Assembly (NCBI GenBank): GCA_031002005.1 | Contig: JARYHS010011408.1 | Coordinates: forward strand, 222,993,473-223,057,472 | Reading direction: 5' to 3' | From: Vandiemenella viatica | Taxonomy: Eukaryota; Arthropoda; Insecta; Orthoptera; Morabidae | DNA: 64,000 nucleotides | In this document: piece after piece, positions 42,796 to 52,839 of the stretch | Numbering within the stretch: position 1 is the stretch's first letter | How the letters are laid out: the number at the start of each line of letters is the position of its first letter | Notes under the pieces: model-generated | What the model saw: only the letters and a program-made list of their open reading frames with translations | Told to the model about the DNA's origin: nothing | Database searches by the model: none | Translations under genes and position numbers: made by a program

Positions 42796-43934
42796 TATTG
42801 TTGTTAACAGAGAAGCGGTAACAGCAGAATTAGTCAGTCAAGACAGCTCAGTGACTTAGAATGTAGACCAGTAATTGGAAGTCACCAGAGTGAAAAATCC
42901 ATATGGAACATTTCAACCCTTCTCAAGTGGTCCATGTTGACTATTGGTGACATGATTGTGTAATGGAAACGGAAAGGAAGAGGCACAACTAAACCAAGAC
43001 CTAGCTGACCTCCTTTAACAACGAACAGTGGTCGTCGAGCATTGCGGAGGTTGGTTGTAAAAAATCGCAATAAATCAACGGAAGGCATCATTAATGAGTT
43101 CCAAAGTGCTACCAACAGTACAGCTGTGCGTCTGGAGGCGAATAGGATGGGGTACAAAGATCCAGGTTCTGTTTAAAAGCCAAGCAGTTCCGTAATCAGT
43201 GGTAAGCGATGCGTGAGGTGATGTAAAGGGTGACACCAACGGGCAATGGATGACTGGAAACGAATCATTTGGAGCAATAAATAACTTTATATTTTATGGC
43301 AATTTGATGGAACGGTTTGGATTTGGCGATTGTCTGGAGAACGTTAACTGTAAACAGTGAGGTATGGGGGAGGTGGTGTTATGGTATGGGAGTTTTTCAA
43401 GTGTGCGGTCCTCAGATTGCCCTTAAGAAAACTCTGAATGCATAAGCATATGAACACATATTAAAGCATTATGTACTGTGTACGGTGCAGGACCAGTTCG
43501 GAGAAGATGATTGTATCAGCATGACATTGCACTCTGTCATAAAGATGCATCTGTGAAGCAATGGTTTGAGGACGATAACATTTCTGAAATAGACTGTACT
43601 GCCCAAATTCCCAACCTGAACCCAATGGAATTCTTCTCGGATGAGCTAGAACATCGACATCGTTCCAGATGGCAGCATCCAATATCACCACCTTCTCTGC
43701 TTTCAACTCTTTAGGAAGAATGAGCTGTCAGTCCTCCACAGACATTCAGAAAACTCATCGCAAGTCTCCCCAGCAGAGTTAAACCCGTCATAAAGGGAAA
43801 GGGTGGACTCACTCCATATTAATGTCTAATAATATTGAACACGGCTTGAGTAAAGTCTAGGAGCAGTTCCAGGTAGGTGTCTGGATACTTTTTATCAGAT
43901 AGTATATATATGTACATATATGATTATTAGTATA

Positions 43935-44290
43935 ATATTATGGATAGAACAAAAAACATTATATGGAAGTCCTTTTCATAGAATATAGTCTTATTTGGAT
44001 CAGAAACCTGGACACTTGACCAAAGATATATTAAGAAGCTGAAAGCCTTAGAAATGGATTTCTGGAGAAGATCAGCAAGAATTTCATGGAAAGAAGAAAT
44101 AAGAATTACCGGTATAATGAGGCTAATAGAAGTGAAACAATAACTGTATACAACTATAGAACGAAAAAGATTGGAACAGTATAGCCATGTAAGTTCATGG
44201 AAGATACTAGGAAACCTAAACATGTACACAAATTGGAAGTTGAAAGAAGGAGAAGAGAAGGATGACTCATAATTAGCTGTCTCCAAAATT
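43935..44290 (+). pseudogene. LINE reverse transcriptase C-terminal fragment
   Basis: Plus-strand text GSETWTLDQRYIKKLKALEMDFWRR, ARISWKEEIRITGIMRLIE and ERKRLEQYSHV follows the LINE C-terminal order (YGSETW, EMxFLRR, RxxxIxxxE, RLxWYGHV). It is decayed, with no tail identified. It sits between the Tc1 and hAT elements. Confidence 0.55.
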
Positions 44291-44364
44291 TACATTTGTC
44301 GGATCCATCCGGGAAAGATCAGGAGTCGGGTGGGTCGAATGAAGTTCCCGGTTCGAGATAGACG

Positions 44365-45787
44365 TAGGGATGGGCAAAATATATCGATGTATCGATATTT
44401 TTTGTAAATATAATCAATATTTATCGCCGATATTTTTATGTTCGATATATCGATATTGTTTTTGGTGTATCGATTTTAGGCACCAATTCGATATTTTTTC
44501 TACGAACGCAATTCAGTATCCAATTTAATCGTTACATGTATATAGGAAAAATATACATACACATCCAATCTTCTGAAAGTGTCTTAAAAAGTGAATTCGT
44601 CGAAATATAACAGGGTGCAGAGGTTAAAAAAAGCTGTTAAATTTTAACAAATTTGACACAAGCTGTTAGTACCAGATGGAACTCCTGCTTTAATATGTTA
44701 GAACGATTTGTCAAACTCTCTGCAATTGTAGCTAAAATCTTAGCTACAAAAAGGCAGTCAAATATAAACACACCTGATATGGTTGCAACTTCACGGCTTA
44801 ATGTAATATATGTCCTTATTGTCCTTCTTGGTCCTTTCAAAGAAGCCACTGAAGAGGTTAGTTTTACAAATTATATGACTGCTAGCTTAGCCATTCCTGT
44901 TACAAATCTGATTCGACAAGTAACGGAACAAGGTACTCCTTCGTCCACTTTAGATTCACGGTAAAAGAGACTTTACTCCAAAGAATTCAAGAGAAATTAA
45001 GTCCTTTAGAAAGAAATAGATTCTTTACACCAGCTACCATTTTGGACCCTCGTTTTAAACGTATACACTTTACTTCTCCAATCGGTGTGTTAAATGCGAT
45101 TTCTACAATAAGTATTGATATTCGCTTGGAACTAAGACGAAGAGGGCAACGTTCTCCAGAAGTAAGGTCTACAGCAGCAACACAAGATATCGCAGATAAA
45201 ACATCAATTTGGTCCACACATGAAAAGCTATTATCCTTCATCACTACTGTTATGCAAGACGTTCCAAGCTCTGGCTCAGTTCCTAATGAGCTTAAGCAAT
45301 ATCTGGATCAACCATTAATAGACATAAAATCAGACTCAGTAAAGTTTTGGGTGAATTGCCAGCGCTCCAAGCCAGTGTTTTCGGAAATCGCGCTGAAATA
45401 CCTTATATGTCAAGCTTCTTCTGTGTCGTACGAAAGAGTGGCTTCTGCAGTCAACATAGCTGTACCGAACAACAGGAGTAGATTGACGGGGGAACACATA
45501 AAATAGAAAGTCCTTTTGATATCCATATCAGACGAATACTGGTTTGATTGATAGAAACAAATAACAAATAAAAGTTTGTATATTCTACCAGAGTCTTTAA
45601 TTTTAAGAATTTTCTTAAATATGTTGATGTATTTTATGATTGTTTTAAGATAATTACTCCCTTTAGCCAAAAATATCGAAATATCGATATATCGAAATAT
45701 CGATATTTTTCCCCCGATATATATCGATAGTGTTTGTAAATATCGTTTCGATATTTATCGATATATTTTTTTAAATGCCCATCCTTA
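44365..45787 (+). mobile_element. hAT element with ATCGATAT-rich ends
   Basis: Ends are inverted: TAGGGATGGGCA at the left and TGCCCATCCTTA at the right. Flanking 8-mers GATAGACG (44357-44364) and GGTATACG (45788-45795) agree at six of eight positions. Both subterminal regions (44379-44478 and 45661-45775) are dense in ATCGATAT/ATATCGAT motifs, likely transposase binding regions. The transposase is present only in its C-terminal half. Confidence 0.75.
44653..45506 (+). pseudogene. hAT transposase C-terminal part
   Basis: Frame 44653-44964 reads VSTRWNSCFNMLERFVKL, the hAT T-R-W-N-S block before the insertion domain, then VLIVLLGPFKEATEEVS. Frame 45042-45506 has LDPRFK-type MDPRFKRIHF, then a dimerisation domain: DSVKFWVNCQ, PVFSEIALKYLICQASSVSYERVASA and NRSRLTGEHIK where PSSSVPSERVFS is usual. 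One frame change near 44964 separates them. The N-terminal BED finger and the first catalytic Asp are missing. Confidence 0.8.
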
Positions 45788-45795
45788 GGTATACG

Positions 45796-47100
45796 GCTCA
45801 ATAGCGAAGGTAAGCTGTGGATATCCCTCGGACAGTGGAGAGTAACTACGAGAACACAGCTGATACAAGGATCCGGTTTATTAGACTCAGTCTCACAATA
45901 CACAATGACAGATAGCGGAATGGTGTTTCCTCGATGGTCAGGCATGTGCTGTGCGTTGCTGTTAAGTAGATCCTCATAGGTCACTCTACCGTCGCTGTGT
46001 AGCTGGTATCCTGCTTGCTGCGTCTGTGGCGCCATCTAGTAGCGTGGCCCCATACTTCCGATCCGACACATATAACAATGAGAAGATTTGCTGCAGCCTG
46101 CAGAAGAGGAAGATACACAAAACTAAATTATCTGGAGGACTTTTTTTTGTTTATGGCTTTACGCCTCGCCGAGGTCATTAGAGGCGAGGTATCTAGAAAA
46201 ATATTTTGAGAAGTTAAAGTCGTTTTTTGTGTTCCATGTTTTTATGGTAATGTTGGAGAAAAATCTTTGTAGTGAGGAAAACTAATTACTGTAATCCACG
46301 TTTTACATTGATATGTTGCGGCTTATAAAAAATGGTTAAAAATCCGGTCACTCGCATTAAATCCTGTTATAATCGCTACATGTCAGATTTTTTTCCATCT
46401 TACGCCAAACGGTTATACATTTCTTATAAAATCTGTTTTGACGTAAAATCAGGTAAAATTAATGACCTTCCTCAATTCGACATGGCATCAGAAAAACAGC
46501 AAGAAAAAATTCTCAATTACTAGAGGTGACTCAAAGTTGTGAAACTTGTCACCAGAATACTGTGACATCAGTGACATGGAATGTATCATGGAATCACATT
46601 GCTTGCATCTGAACATGACTGGCATCCAGACAATCCCGCTCCATTGCATATTCATTGGCTAAGAGATAATGGACGATACGGGGAAGCAGTCTGACATTCC
46701 GGCCATACTTCCTGGCAGTTAATTGGACGGCCGACTGTGACAGTTGCTGACGAAGCGGGACGTATGGTCTGATGGTATCTTCACGTCTCCCAGCAGACCA
46801 CATTAAAGCACTAGGCTTCCAGCCACTCCCAGCTGTCGAGACTCCTCTGGGTGGCGCTGTCCATCCAACGCATTCTTCTTCTCCAGCCACCGCCATCGTT
46901 TTGATTTCCGTTTCCTAGTGATTGTTCAAGGACTGAGAGAAACGTTTTATGAATCTCGCCTTAAAATGGTTTTATTCTTTCCATTTTAGTCACTATTCTA
47001 TGATTTCTTTTTGAAGTTACAAGTTTTTTCCTATTTCTTTCATTTCCTTCTTTCCGTCTGAATTTAGGTATTTTGGTTGATAATTGAAAACAGCGACCAG
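45796..47100. other. Mostly unassigned stretch
   Basis: It contains one SINE 3' fragment. Frames at 46332-46523 (plus) and 46594-46896 (minus) show no domain I recognise; the latter lies in a GC-balanced block that may be a decayed mobile-element gene. Confidence 0.3.
46143..46190 (-). repeat. SINE 3' fragment
   Basis: TTTATGGCTTTACGCCTCG, then GAGGTCATTAGAGGCG, is the complement of the SINE 3' end. The body and head are missing. Confidence 0.8.
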
Positions 47101-47109
47101 TCACAGTTT

Positions 47110-47190
47110 ATGGTGTTGCTTTATTTTATGTTACCATTACCGGTTTCAAGCATACATTGCTCATCATCACATGGTTTTTAACAATACAGA
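47110..47190 (-). ncRNA. Hammerhead-like core in a retrozyme/Penelope-type tail
   Basis: Minus strand: GTGATGA (47164-47170; the first C of CUGANGA is G here), a short AGC/GCT stem II, GAAA (47144-47147), then ACC-GGTAAT-GGT forming a closed three-pair stem III, followed by A in the cleavage position. The stem III text (GAAACCGGTAATGGTAAC) is typical of arthropod hammerhead repeats. The changed first core base should reduce or abolish activity. Confidence 0.5.
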
Positions 47191-47320
47191 TGCGAATTGC
47201 AGGCGTGTTTTTGTGTCATTAGGTGTCTGCTTATATCCGAGAACAAAGACTTGTATGGAACACAGTTGAGGAGGCACATTTTTGTGTAACACTATGCACT
47301 ATCATTCTATTCCACATATA

Positions 47321-48173
47321 CAGGGCGTTCGCCGGAAAACGCTACCCTCCCAGTCTGTTGCCGTCGGCAACTTGCTCGGTCAGTGGGCCAGCAGTATCCG
47401 CCACACGGCACCGTGAATCACCGCACTGTTTAACACCTCCGCTGACCCAACAGTGCAGTGCAGTGACCCTTACATTGTTAAGAACGGTTTCTTTGCATTG
47501 TAGATAGTTTGTGACTTCAGTCTCTTATTAATCAGTGTTGTGAATAAACGTTTCTTTGCGGTTTGGCTGGTTTGGGGCTTCATACTCTTATTAATCTGTA
47601 CCGTGTTTGAGTGTGAGTAAAATTATGGTACGTTACAGTTTGCAACAAAGAATATTTCTCTACGATACATATGTGAAGAAGAAGTCGTTTAAAAAGTGTC
47701 GCAGTAAATTTCGTCGCGAATTTCCTGGCGCTTTACTGCCAGCTAAATCAACAATTCTGCGTCTGGTTAAAAAAGTAAGAGAAACGGGTTCATTTTTTAA
47801 CAAAAAGAGACTGTCGGTCAACCGTATTCTCACAGATGAGAAAATTGACGATATCGCTTTTCGACTAGAACAGTCACCCAAAAAATCATTAAGTCAGTTA
47901 GGGCAGCGTGTGTCTCGAAATATGTTCAGAAGATGTGAAATGTGCATTACACAAGAGGGTCAACACTTCCAGCATCTTTTATAAGGTAAGCTAATGAATT
48001 ACGTCACATTTAAATGCTTGGCACACAAGTTTCTGAAGTTAATGAAGCGTAATTATTATGAAATAGTCCACGGCCGACGGTCGAACAATGCCGGAAACTG
48101 AGCGCTCGCTCGCCGGGAGCAGTTTCTTCCTTGTAGCGCTAACAGTGGGTTGCGTTTCCCGGCGAACGCCCTG
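47321..48173 (+). mobile_element. DUF4817 transposon, internally deleted
   Basis: Ends are inverted: CAGGGCGTTCGCCGG at the left and CCGGCGAACGCCCTG at the right, with similarity continuing to GAAACGC. Flanks are TA (47319-47320, 48174-48175). The interior encodes only an N-terminal domain (47631-47984); the DDE half is absent. Confidence 0.8.
47631..47984 (+). pseudogene. DUF4817 helix-turn-helix domain protein, truncated
   Basis: A frame that can start earlier (47607) encodes RYSLQQRIFLYDTYVKKKSF, a CRSKFRREFPG segment, PAKSTILRLVKKVRETGSF, LTDEKIDDIAFRLEQSPKKS and LSQLGQRVS. This is the DUF4817 N-terminal region of a mariner-related transposase family, thought to bind DNA. About 118 residues are kept of roughly three times that length; the frame then ends after a junction near 47920. 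Not catalytically competent; it might act as a DNA-binding repressor if expressed, which is inference. Confidence 0.7.
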
Positions 48174-48419
48174 TATTTGTGCAATATAATGATGATATGA
48201 TGGATACGGAAAGTCCGTCACTCGACTAGTTACCAGAAAGGATTTTATTCATATTCGACGACAAGAAATCCTGCAGTCTCAAACTGTAATTATTGGGAAG
48301 CTACGAGGGTATGCTGCAAAGGAATGCTCACATGTTTGTAGAACACGAATAAAAACAAATAGCAAGATCAAACCTAAAGTACATTTAACTGCAATTCCTA
48401 AAATTCCAAATCGTATATT

Positions 48420-49090
48420 TATTTTCCAACATAGTCACTGTGTAGGAGAACAGATTTCTCTCAACGAGTAACACGTTTTTTTATTCCGTTATTGAAAAAT
48501 TCTTCCGGCTTTTGTTGAATCTAGAATTTGACAGCTGCCTTCACCTGATCGTCCGAGGTGAAGCAGTTACCGTTGAGGTCTCTCTTGAGCAGAGGGAGGG
48601 GGGAGGGGCGGGGGGGAATCGCAAGGCGCAGGATGGGGGGAGTCAAAATGGTGTGGAATCGGTTTAGACTTCCGGTTTCGCCGAACCTCTGCAGTTGCGA
48701 GCGAAGTGTTGCCATGTTGCAAGAGTATTTGCGCAAGACTTCCCCTAACACAACAAACTCGACGTAGAGTCTGTATGTACCGAGAAGAATTTACGATTGC
48801 CCCTCGTTCCAGAAAATCGGTCGATGTTTATCGTCTGTGGGAGTGATCCAACGTCCGCTGGGTTCTTCATCAACAATTATAGCTTTTCTAGGCTTGCAAT
48901 CAGGAAATTTTACTGCCCACCATTTTACTGTATTCCTATCAATAGCATAGTCACCATAAATAGTCGTTAATGGACGATGAATCTCAGTAGGAGTCTTTTT
49001 CGGCAGTTACAAATTCGATAGCAGCACGCTATTTAACTCGCAATGGCATATCACTAGAACACGTCTCCATACTTCCCCTTCTCAAAATAC
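48420..49090 (-). pseudogene. Mariner transposase remnant
   Basis: Near 49060-48800 the minus strand shows RAAIEFVTAEKDSY, IHRPLTTIYGDYAIDRNTVKWW and DEEPSGRW, the helix-turn-helix part of a mariner transposase. Near 48590-48440 it shows RDLNGNCFTSDDQVKAAVKF, PEEFFNNGIKKLV-type text and LLHSDYVGK, the mariner C-terminal end. The catalytic core between them is mostly deleted. A stretch of G-rich DNA (48590-48640) lies in the middle. Confidence 0.6.
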
Positions 49091-49604
49091 ACTGGATGAA
49101 TTCAACGACTTCAAACCTGAGCATGCGTATAGAGGGGCAATGTTACTTCCACATGCCACCGGTCGCGTTTCTGAAGGTCATTTTGTTCGCGGTCTACAAG
49201 TATATGTGCATTTTTTTTTTTTTCAGCGGTGACATAAACCTTGCCACTTGCCCCGGACGGGAACTTAAAGGGGGGGGGGGCAAAATCGTATTTGAAGCGT
49301 GCAAATTTATGTCGTGGCGACTTGTTTTTTTTTTTATCTCCATTATTGTCCCGGGCGACAATCGGAGTGGGGAAAATGGGGCGGCAAACTAATATTCGAA
49401 GGGGCGCCAATCTCACAGTTTCTTCACAGGCTCGGAAAATTACTGGATCCCACACTGCTTAACCTCAGCTATGACGATGTGTAATAAGGCTGAATTCTGT
49501 GCGTTAGTTTTTGGATGATACGTGCAAAGAAAGACGCATATTAACTGAAAACATCCATACACACTCTCGCAGGCAGTTTGTGAACGTTGTGTTATAAATA
49601 ATTT
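49090..49604. other. Stretch without recognised feature
   Basis: G and T runs at 49270-49280 and 49326-49337. Short ORFs here have no domain. Confidence 0.35.
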
Positions 49605-51900
49605 TACAGATAACAACCATAGTGTTAACCAGAGGTATTGCAGGCTTCATCACTGCCTATACCATGAACCGACTATCATCTGACCATTCTCCAGTCCTGA
49701 TTGACATAGATGTCGGCTCATGGAGACCAGAAACGACTAGCCAAATTAACTTCAATAAGACGAACTGGGTGGATTTCCGTAACATGATCACGGAATCCCT
49801 TCATCGCCTAAGACCAATCAACGCAAGACAAATTGAGACTGCAATAAAACAAATCTCTACTACTATCGTGGAAGCAGCAAATAGATCTACTCCTTCCACA
49901 GTAACAAGACCTCAATCCCGTCAACTCCCGCCACAATTGCTAGCGCAGATAAAGCACAAAAACAGAGTGGCGAAGGAATGGCGATTAACACGGCGCCCAG
50001 ACACCAGGCGTCTCCTAAATCGTCTCCAGCGAGAGCTGAAGGCTGCGCTACAAGAACACAGAAATAGGGAGTGGTCAGCACGTCTGGCCTCACTCAACAT
50101 AAATGACGGCAATCTTTGGGTTGAGACCAGGCGCTTTACAAAACGGCGTGCCAGACTTCCCCCTCTCCACGGCGAAAGGGGCCTCGTCTTCAGCAATTTG
50201 GACAAAGCCAACGCACTGGCAGATCATTTTGAAAAACAGTTCAGGCCAGCCCAAGACGACGACGAAGAAGAATCTGCCACTATCCGAAGAAGGTTAGCTC
50301 GCTTCCTAGCCGCTGAAGATGACGGATATGTGATCGACGAAATCTCTACTGAAGAAGTTCGACGCATTTTAACACAACTACATCCCAGGAAGGCTCCCGG
50401 CTCTGATACTCTGGGAAATCAACTACTGAAAAATCTTCCACAACAGGCTGTAGAACACATAACCAACATCTTCAATGTTATACTCAGCAGCCAACATTAT
50501 CCCAGTTGCTGGAAGCAAGCGATAGTGATAGCTGTGCCCAAACCGGGTAAGGACAGCCTATTCCCACAGAATTACCGCCCCATAAGCCTGTTATCCTCGC
50601 TCAGCAAGGTCTTCGAGCGACTCTTACTCAGACGACTGGAAGCTCATATACAGAGGGAAAGTATTATTCCGGACTTCCAATTCGGGTTTCAGAAGAGACA
50701 TTCTGCTACTCAACAGATCATGAGAATAGTTGAAAGAGCCACGACAACCTTCAACTATCGCGGCTACTGTCCGCTAGTGCTACTCGACGTGGCGAGGGCT
50801 TTTGATTCTGTTTGGCACAGCGGCCTCCTGTACAAACTTTATGAGCAGGGACTCCCCGGCCCACTCGTGAAGCTAATTCGAAGTTACATATCAGGTAGAT
50901 CCTTCCGAGTGAGGGTAGGTATGGATCTATCAACACGTCGCCCCATAAAGGCAGGAGTACCTCAGGGATCGGTACTAGGACCCGTACTTTACAACTTGTA
51001 TACAGCTGATATACCAGCTCCAACTACAGTCCGTACCGCCCTTTACGCAGATGATACGGCTTTCTTCACGGCACATAGGTGTAAAGCCACTGCCATCCGC
51101 AGACTACAACAGGTTCTACAGCAAACTGAAGCCTGGGCCAGAAGGTGGAGAATTACCCTCAACACTGGAAAAACCCAAGCCATCATGCTGACGAGGCGCC
51201 TGGGGAAGCGGGATCGCCAGCAAAATCGCACCAAGAAGCTGCTCCTAAATGGAGAAGAGATAGAGTGGTCAACCACTGTTAAATACCTCGGTGTCACTAT
51301 GGACTCCCGGTTAACCTGGAAAAGCCACATCGAGGACACTCGACGTAAAGTCGCAGCTAGGCTCCAACAGCTTTACCCGATCCTCAATCGGGACAGCTCA
51401 TTATCAGCCGGTACCGGAGTCAGTATATATTGTAGTCTAGTTCGCCCGATAATTGAATATGCGTGCCCGGTGTGGGGCTACGCATCAAAAACTGGGTTGC
51501 GAAGACTACAAACAATGCAAAACAGAGCGCTTCGGCGGGCACTACATGTCCCGAACCGGTTCCCGACAGCAGACCTGCATGAAGCCGCAGGTGTCCCGCT
51601 GCTCCAAGGAAGAATATTGGCGATAACCAAATCCTTCTACAGAGCTGCAAGAACGTCTACTAATCCACTAATTGCAAATCTCGGACAGTATAACACTGCA
51701 TATGACAAACACGCAAGGCCATTGTCCATCCTAACAAGAAATTAAAACAACGAAAGAGCAAAATTAAAGACATACCATTAACAAAAGACACTCAACCTGA
51801 AAGTCTGAAGGAAATGTCCAGAGACAAAACCTTCTCCTAAACTGCTTGAAAATATAAAAAGCAGAAATTGCTCTCGGGCGAACCAACAACTTTAAAATGC
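49605..51900 (+). mobile_element. Jockey-type LINE, 5'-truncated with intact ORF2 remainder
   Basis: The copy begins inside the endonuclease C-terminus and carries an unbroken frame to its natural stop. The ~150 bp after the stop is AT-rich 3' UTR. The 3' boundary is masked by the P-like element that starts near 51907. No target duplication was found. Confidence 0.75.
49622..51745 (+). CDS. Jockey-type LINE reverse transcriptase (ORF2, 5'-truncated)
   Basis: 707 codons without a stop; the first residue is not a natural start, and the frame enters from a stop near 49600. Residues 18-27 (LSSDHSPVLI) are the last endonuclease motif. The linker runs to about 240. The reverse transcriptase follows: PRKAPGSDTLGNQLLKNL, QAIVIAVPKPGKD, NYRPISLLSSLSKVFERLL, QFGFQKRHSATQQI, LLDVARAFDSVWH (first Asp), AGVPQGSVLGPVLYNLYTADIP, and YADDTA at 475-480 (catalytic pair). 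VKYLGVTMDSRLTWKSHI and a C-terminal region with VRPIIEYACPVWG complete it. It has no RNase H, as in Jockey elements. The open frame implies a recent insertion. Confidence 0.9.
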   Translation: MLTRGIAGFITAYTMNRLSSDHSPVLIDIDVGSWRPETTSQINFNKTNWVDFRNMITESLHRLRPINARQIETAIKQISTTIVEAANRSTPSTVTRPQSRQLPPQLLAQIKHKNRVAKEWRLTRRPDTRRLLNRLQRELKAALQEHRNREWSARLASLNINDGNLWVETRRFTKRRARLPPLHGERGLVFSNLDKANALADHFEKQFRPAQDDDEEESATIRRRLARFLAAEDDGYVIDEISTEEVRRILTQLHPRKAPGSDTLGNQLLKNLPQQAVEHITNIFNVILSSQHYPSCWKQAIVIAVPKPGKDSLFPQNYRPISLLSSLSKVFERLLLRRLEAHIQRESIIPDFQFGFQKRHSATQQIMRIVERATTTFNYRGYCPLVLLDVARAFDSVWHSGLLYKLYEQGLPGPLVKLIRSYISGRSFRVRVGMDLSTRRPIKAGVPQGSVLGPVLYNLYTADIPAPTTVRTALYADDTAFFTAHRCKATAIRRLQQVLQQTEAWARRWRITLNTGKTQAIMLTRRLGKRDRQQNRTKKLLLNGEEIEWSTTVKYLGVTMDSRLTWKSHIEDTRRKVAARLQQLYPILNRDSSLSAGTGVSIYCSLVRPIIEYACPVWGYASKTGLRRLQTMQNRALRRALHVPNRFPTADLHEAAGVPLLQGRILAITKSFYRAARTSTNPLIANLGQYNTAYDKHARPLSILTRN

Positions 51901-52070
51901 ATTTATACCAGGGGGGGTCCAACTTGTATGCGCAGACCAAGCTCAAATTTCTGGCTCTGCGCATGACGTCACCGCAGGAGCACTATGTGTTGTCGGAGCA
52001 TTTGAGTATACGGGCGCGTAGTGTATTTCGATTGTGATTTTGCTTATAACTTGGTTTAAATTGTGCTAAC

Positions 52071-52589
52071 ATGCTTGGATTTGCTGTCGCGGGCTGTACA
52101 ACTTACAGCAGAAAAACTAAAGGTACTGGTATCACGTATCATACCTTTCCAAAGGATTTACAGCTCAGGAAAATATGGGTTCAAAAGTGTTATCGTAAGG
52201 ATGATTTCAGTACAGCAACAGCAACTGTGTTTTCGCAACATTTTGTGCCAGAAGATTATGTTCGTGATTTGCAAGCTGAGTTACTAAATTTACCTGCAAA
52301 GAAAATACTTAAACCAGGTTCTGTGCCGTGTGCTAATCTTCCTATTCTGATGTTTAATGCTCATTGCACGTCTACTGCCATTCAAACTTCACCAACCAAC
52401 ATCAGTCAAAACCAAAGCAGCAGAACTGATAGATATCAAGCCAGATATGTGAGGAAAAGAGCTGTTAAAACCCTTGCCGGTGTGTCGCCTAAAAAAACAA
52501 AAATGGACCAATGCACTTCAACCTCAAATATTGATTCTGGTGAAGTTATGTTACTAAAAAGACGTGTGAAAGAACGAGAAGAGAAATAA
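52071..52589 (+). pseudogene. THAP-domain N-terminus of P-like transposase
   Basis: The frame starts MLGFAVAGCTTYSRKTKG and continues YHTFPKDLQLRKIWVQKC, FSQHFVPEDY and LKPGSVPCANLP, which aligns with the THAP zinc finger (C2CH) through the AVPS-like box. Ligand positions are telling: Cys9 and His57 are kept, but the first Cys is Phe4 and the third is Phe54. Two of four zinc ligands are therefore lost by Cys-to-Phe changes (TGY to TTY). A basic segment (SPKKTK) follows and the frame stops at 52589. Confidence 0.75.
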
Positions 52590-52792
52590 AAAAAACTGGA
52601 AGCTACATGTTTAACTTTGAAGATTAAGAACAAATATCTGCTTGAGGAATTGAGAGCGACTTCCCAGAAACAGAGCTCAAGAATAATATCAAGAAATTAG
52701 TACACAACGAGGCGACAAAAGTACTGAAAAGCATATTTTCGGAAAAGCAGATGAAATGTTTACTAACTTAAAAAAAACTTAAATTAGTCCAC

Positions 52793-52838
52793 AAACCGAA
52801 GGTTGGTTGGGTCCTCCCGAAGAAGGCATACTAAGCCA
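52793..52838 (+). repeat. Dispersed repeat, 'CCGAAGGTTGGTTG' family
   Basis: AAACCGAAGGTTGGTTGG, then TCCTCCCGAAGAAGGCATACTAAGCC, matches the start of the repeat at 22579. Here it splits the P-like coding region. Confidence 0.6.
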
Positions 52839-52839
52839 T

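Larger units (their letters stand above)
41409..43904 (+). mobile_element. Tc1-like element interrupted by a mariner
   Basis: TA flanks (41407-41408, 43905-43906) and inverted ends CACTATCTGATG with a GTATCCRGAYACC block define a Tc1-type element. Its 5' part (to 41504) ends GGCGTGGAGTA and continues after the mariner as TTGTTGTTAACAGAGAAGCGG. The transposase is badly broken: TSTIGDMIVKW-like and RRALRRLVVKNR-like text near 42930-43060, VDDWKRIIWS near 43240, KDASVKQWFEDDNI and LNPMEF.SDELEHR at 43511-43714. Confidence 0.8.
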
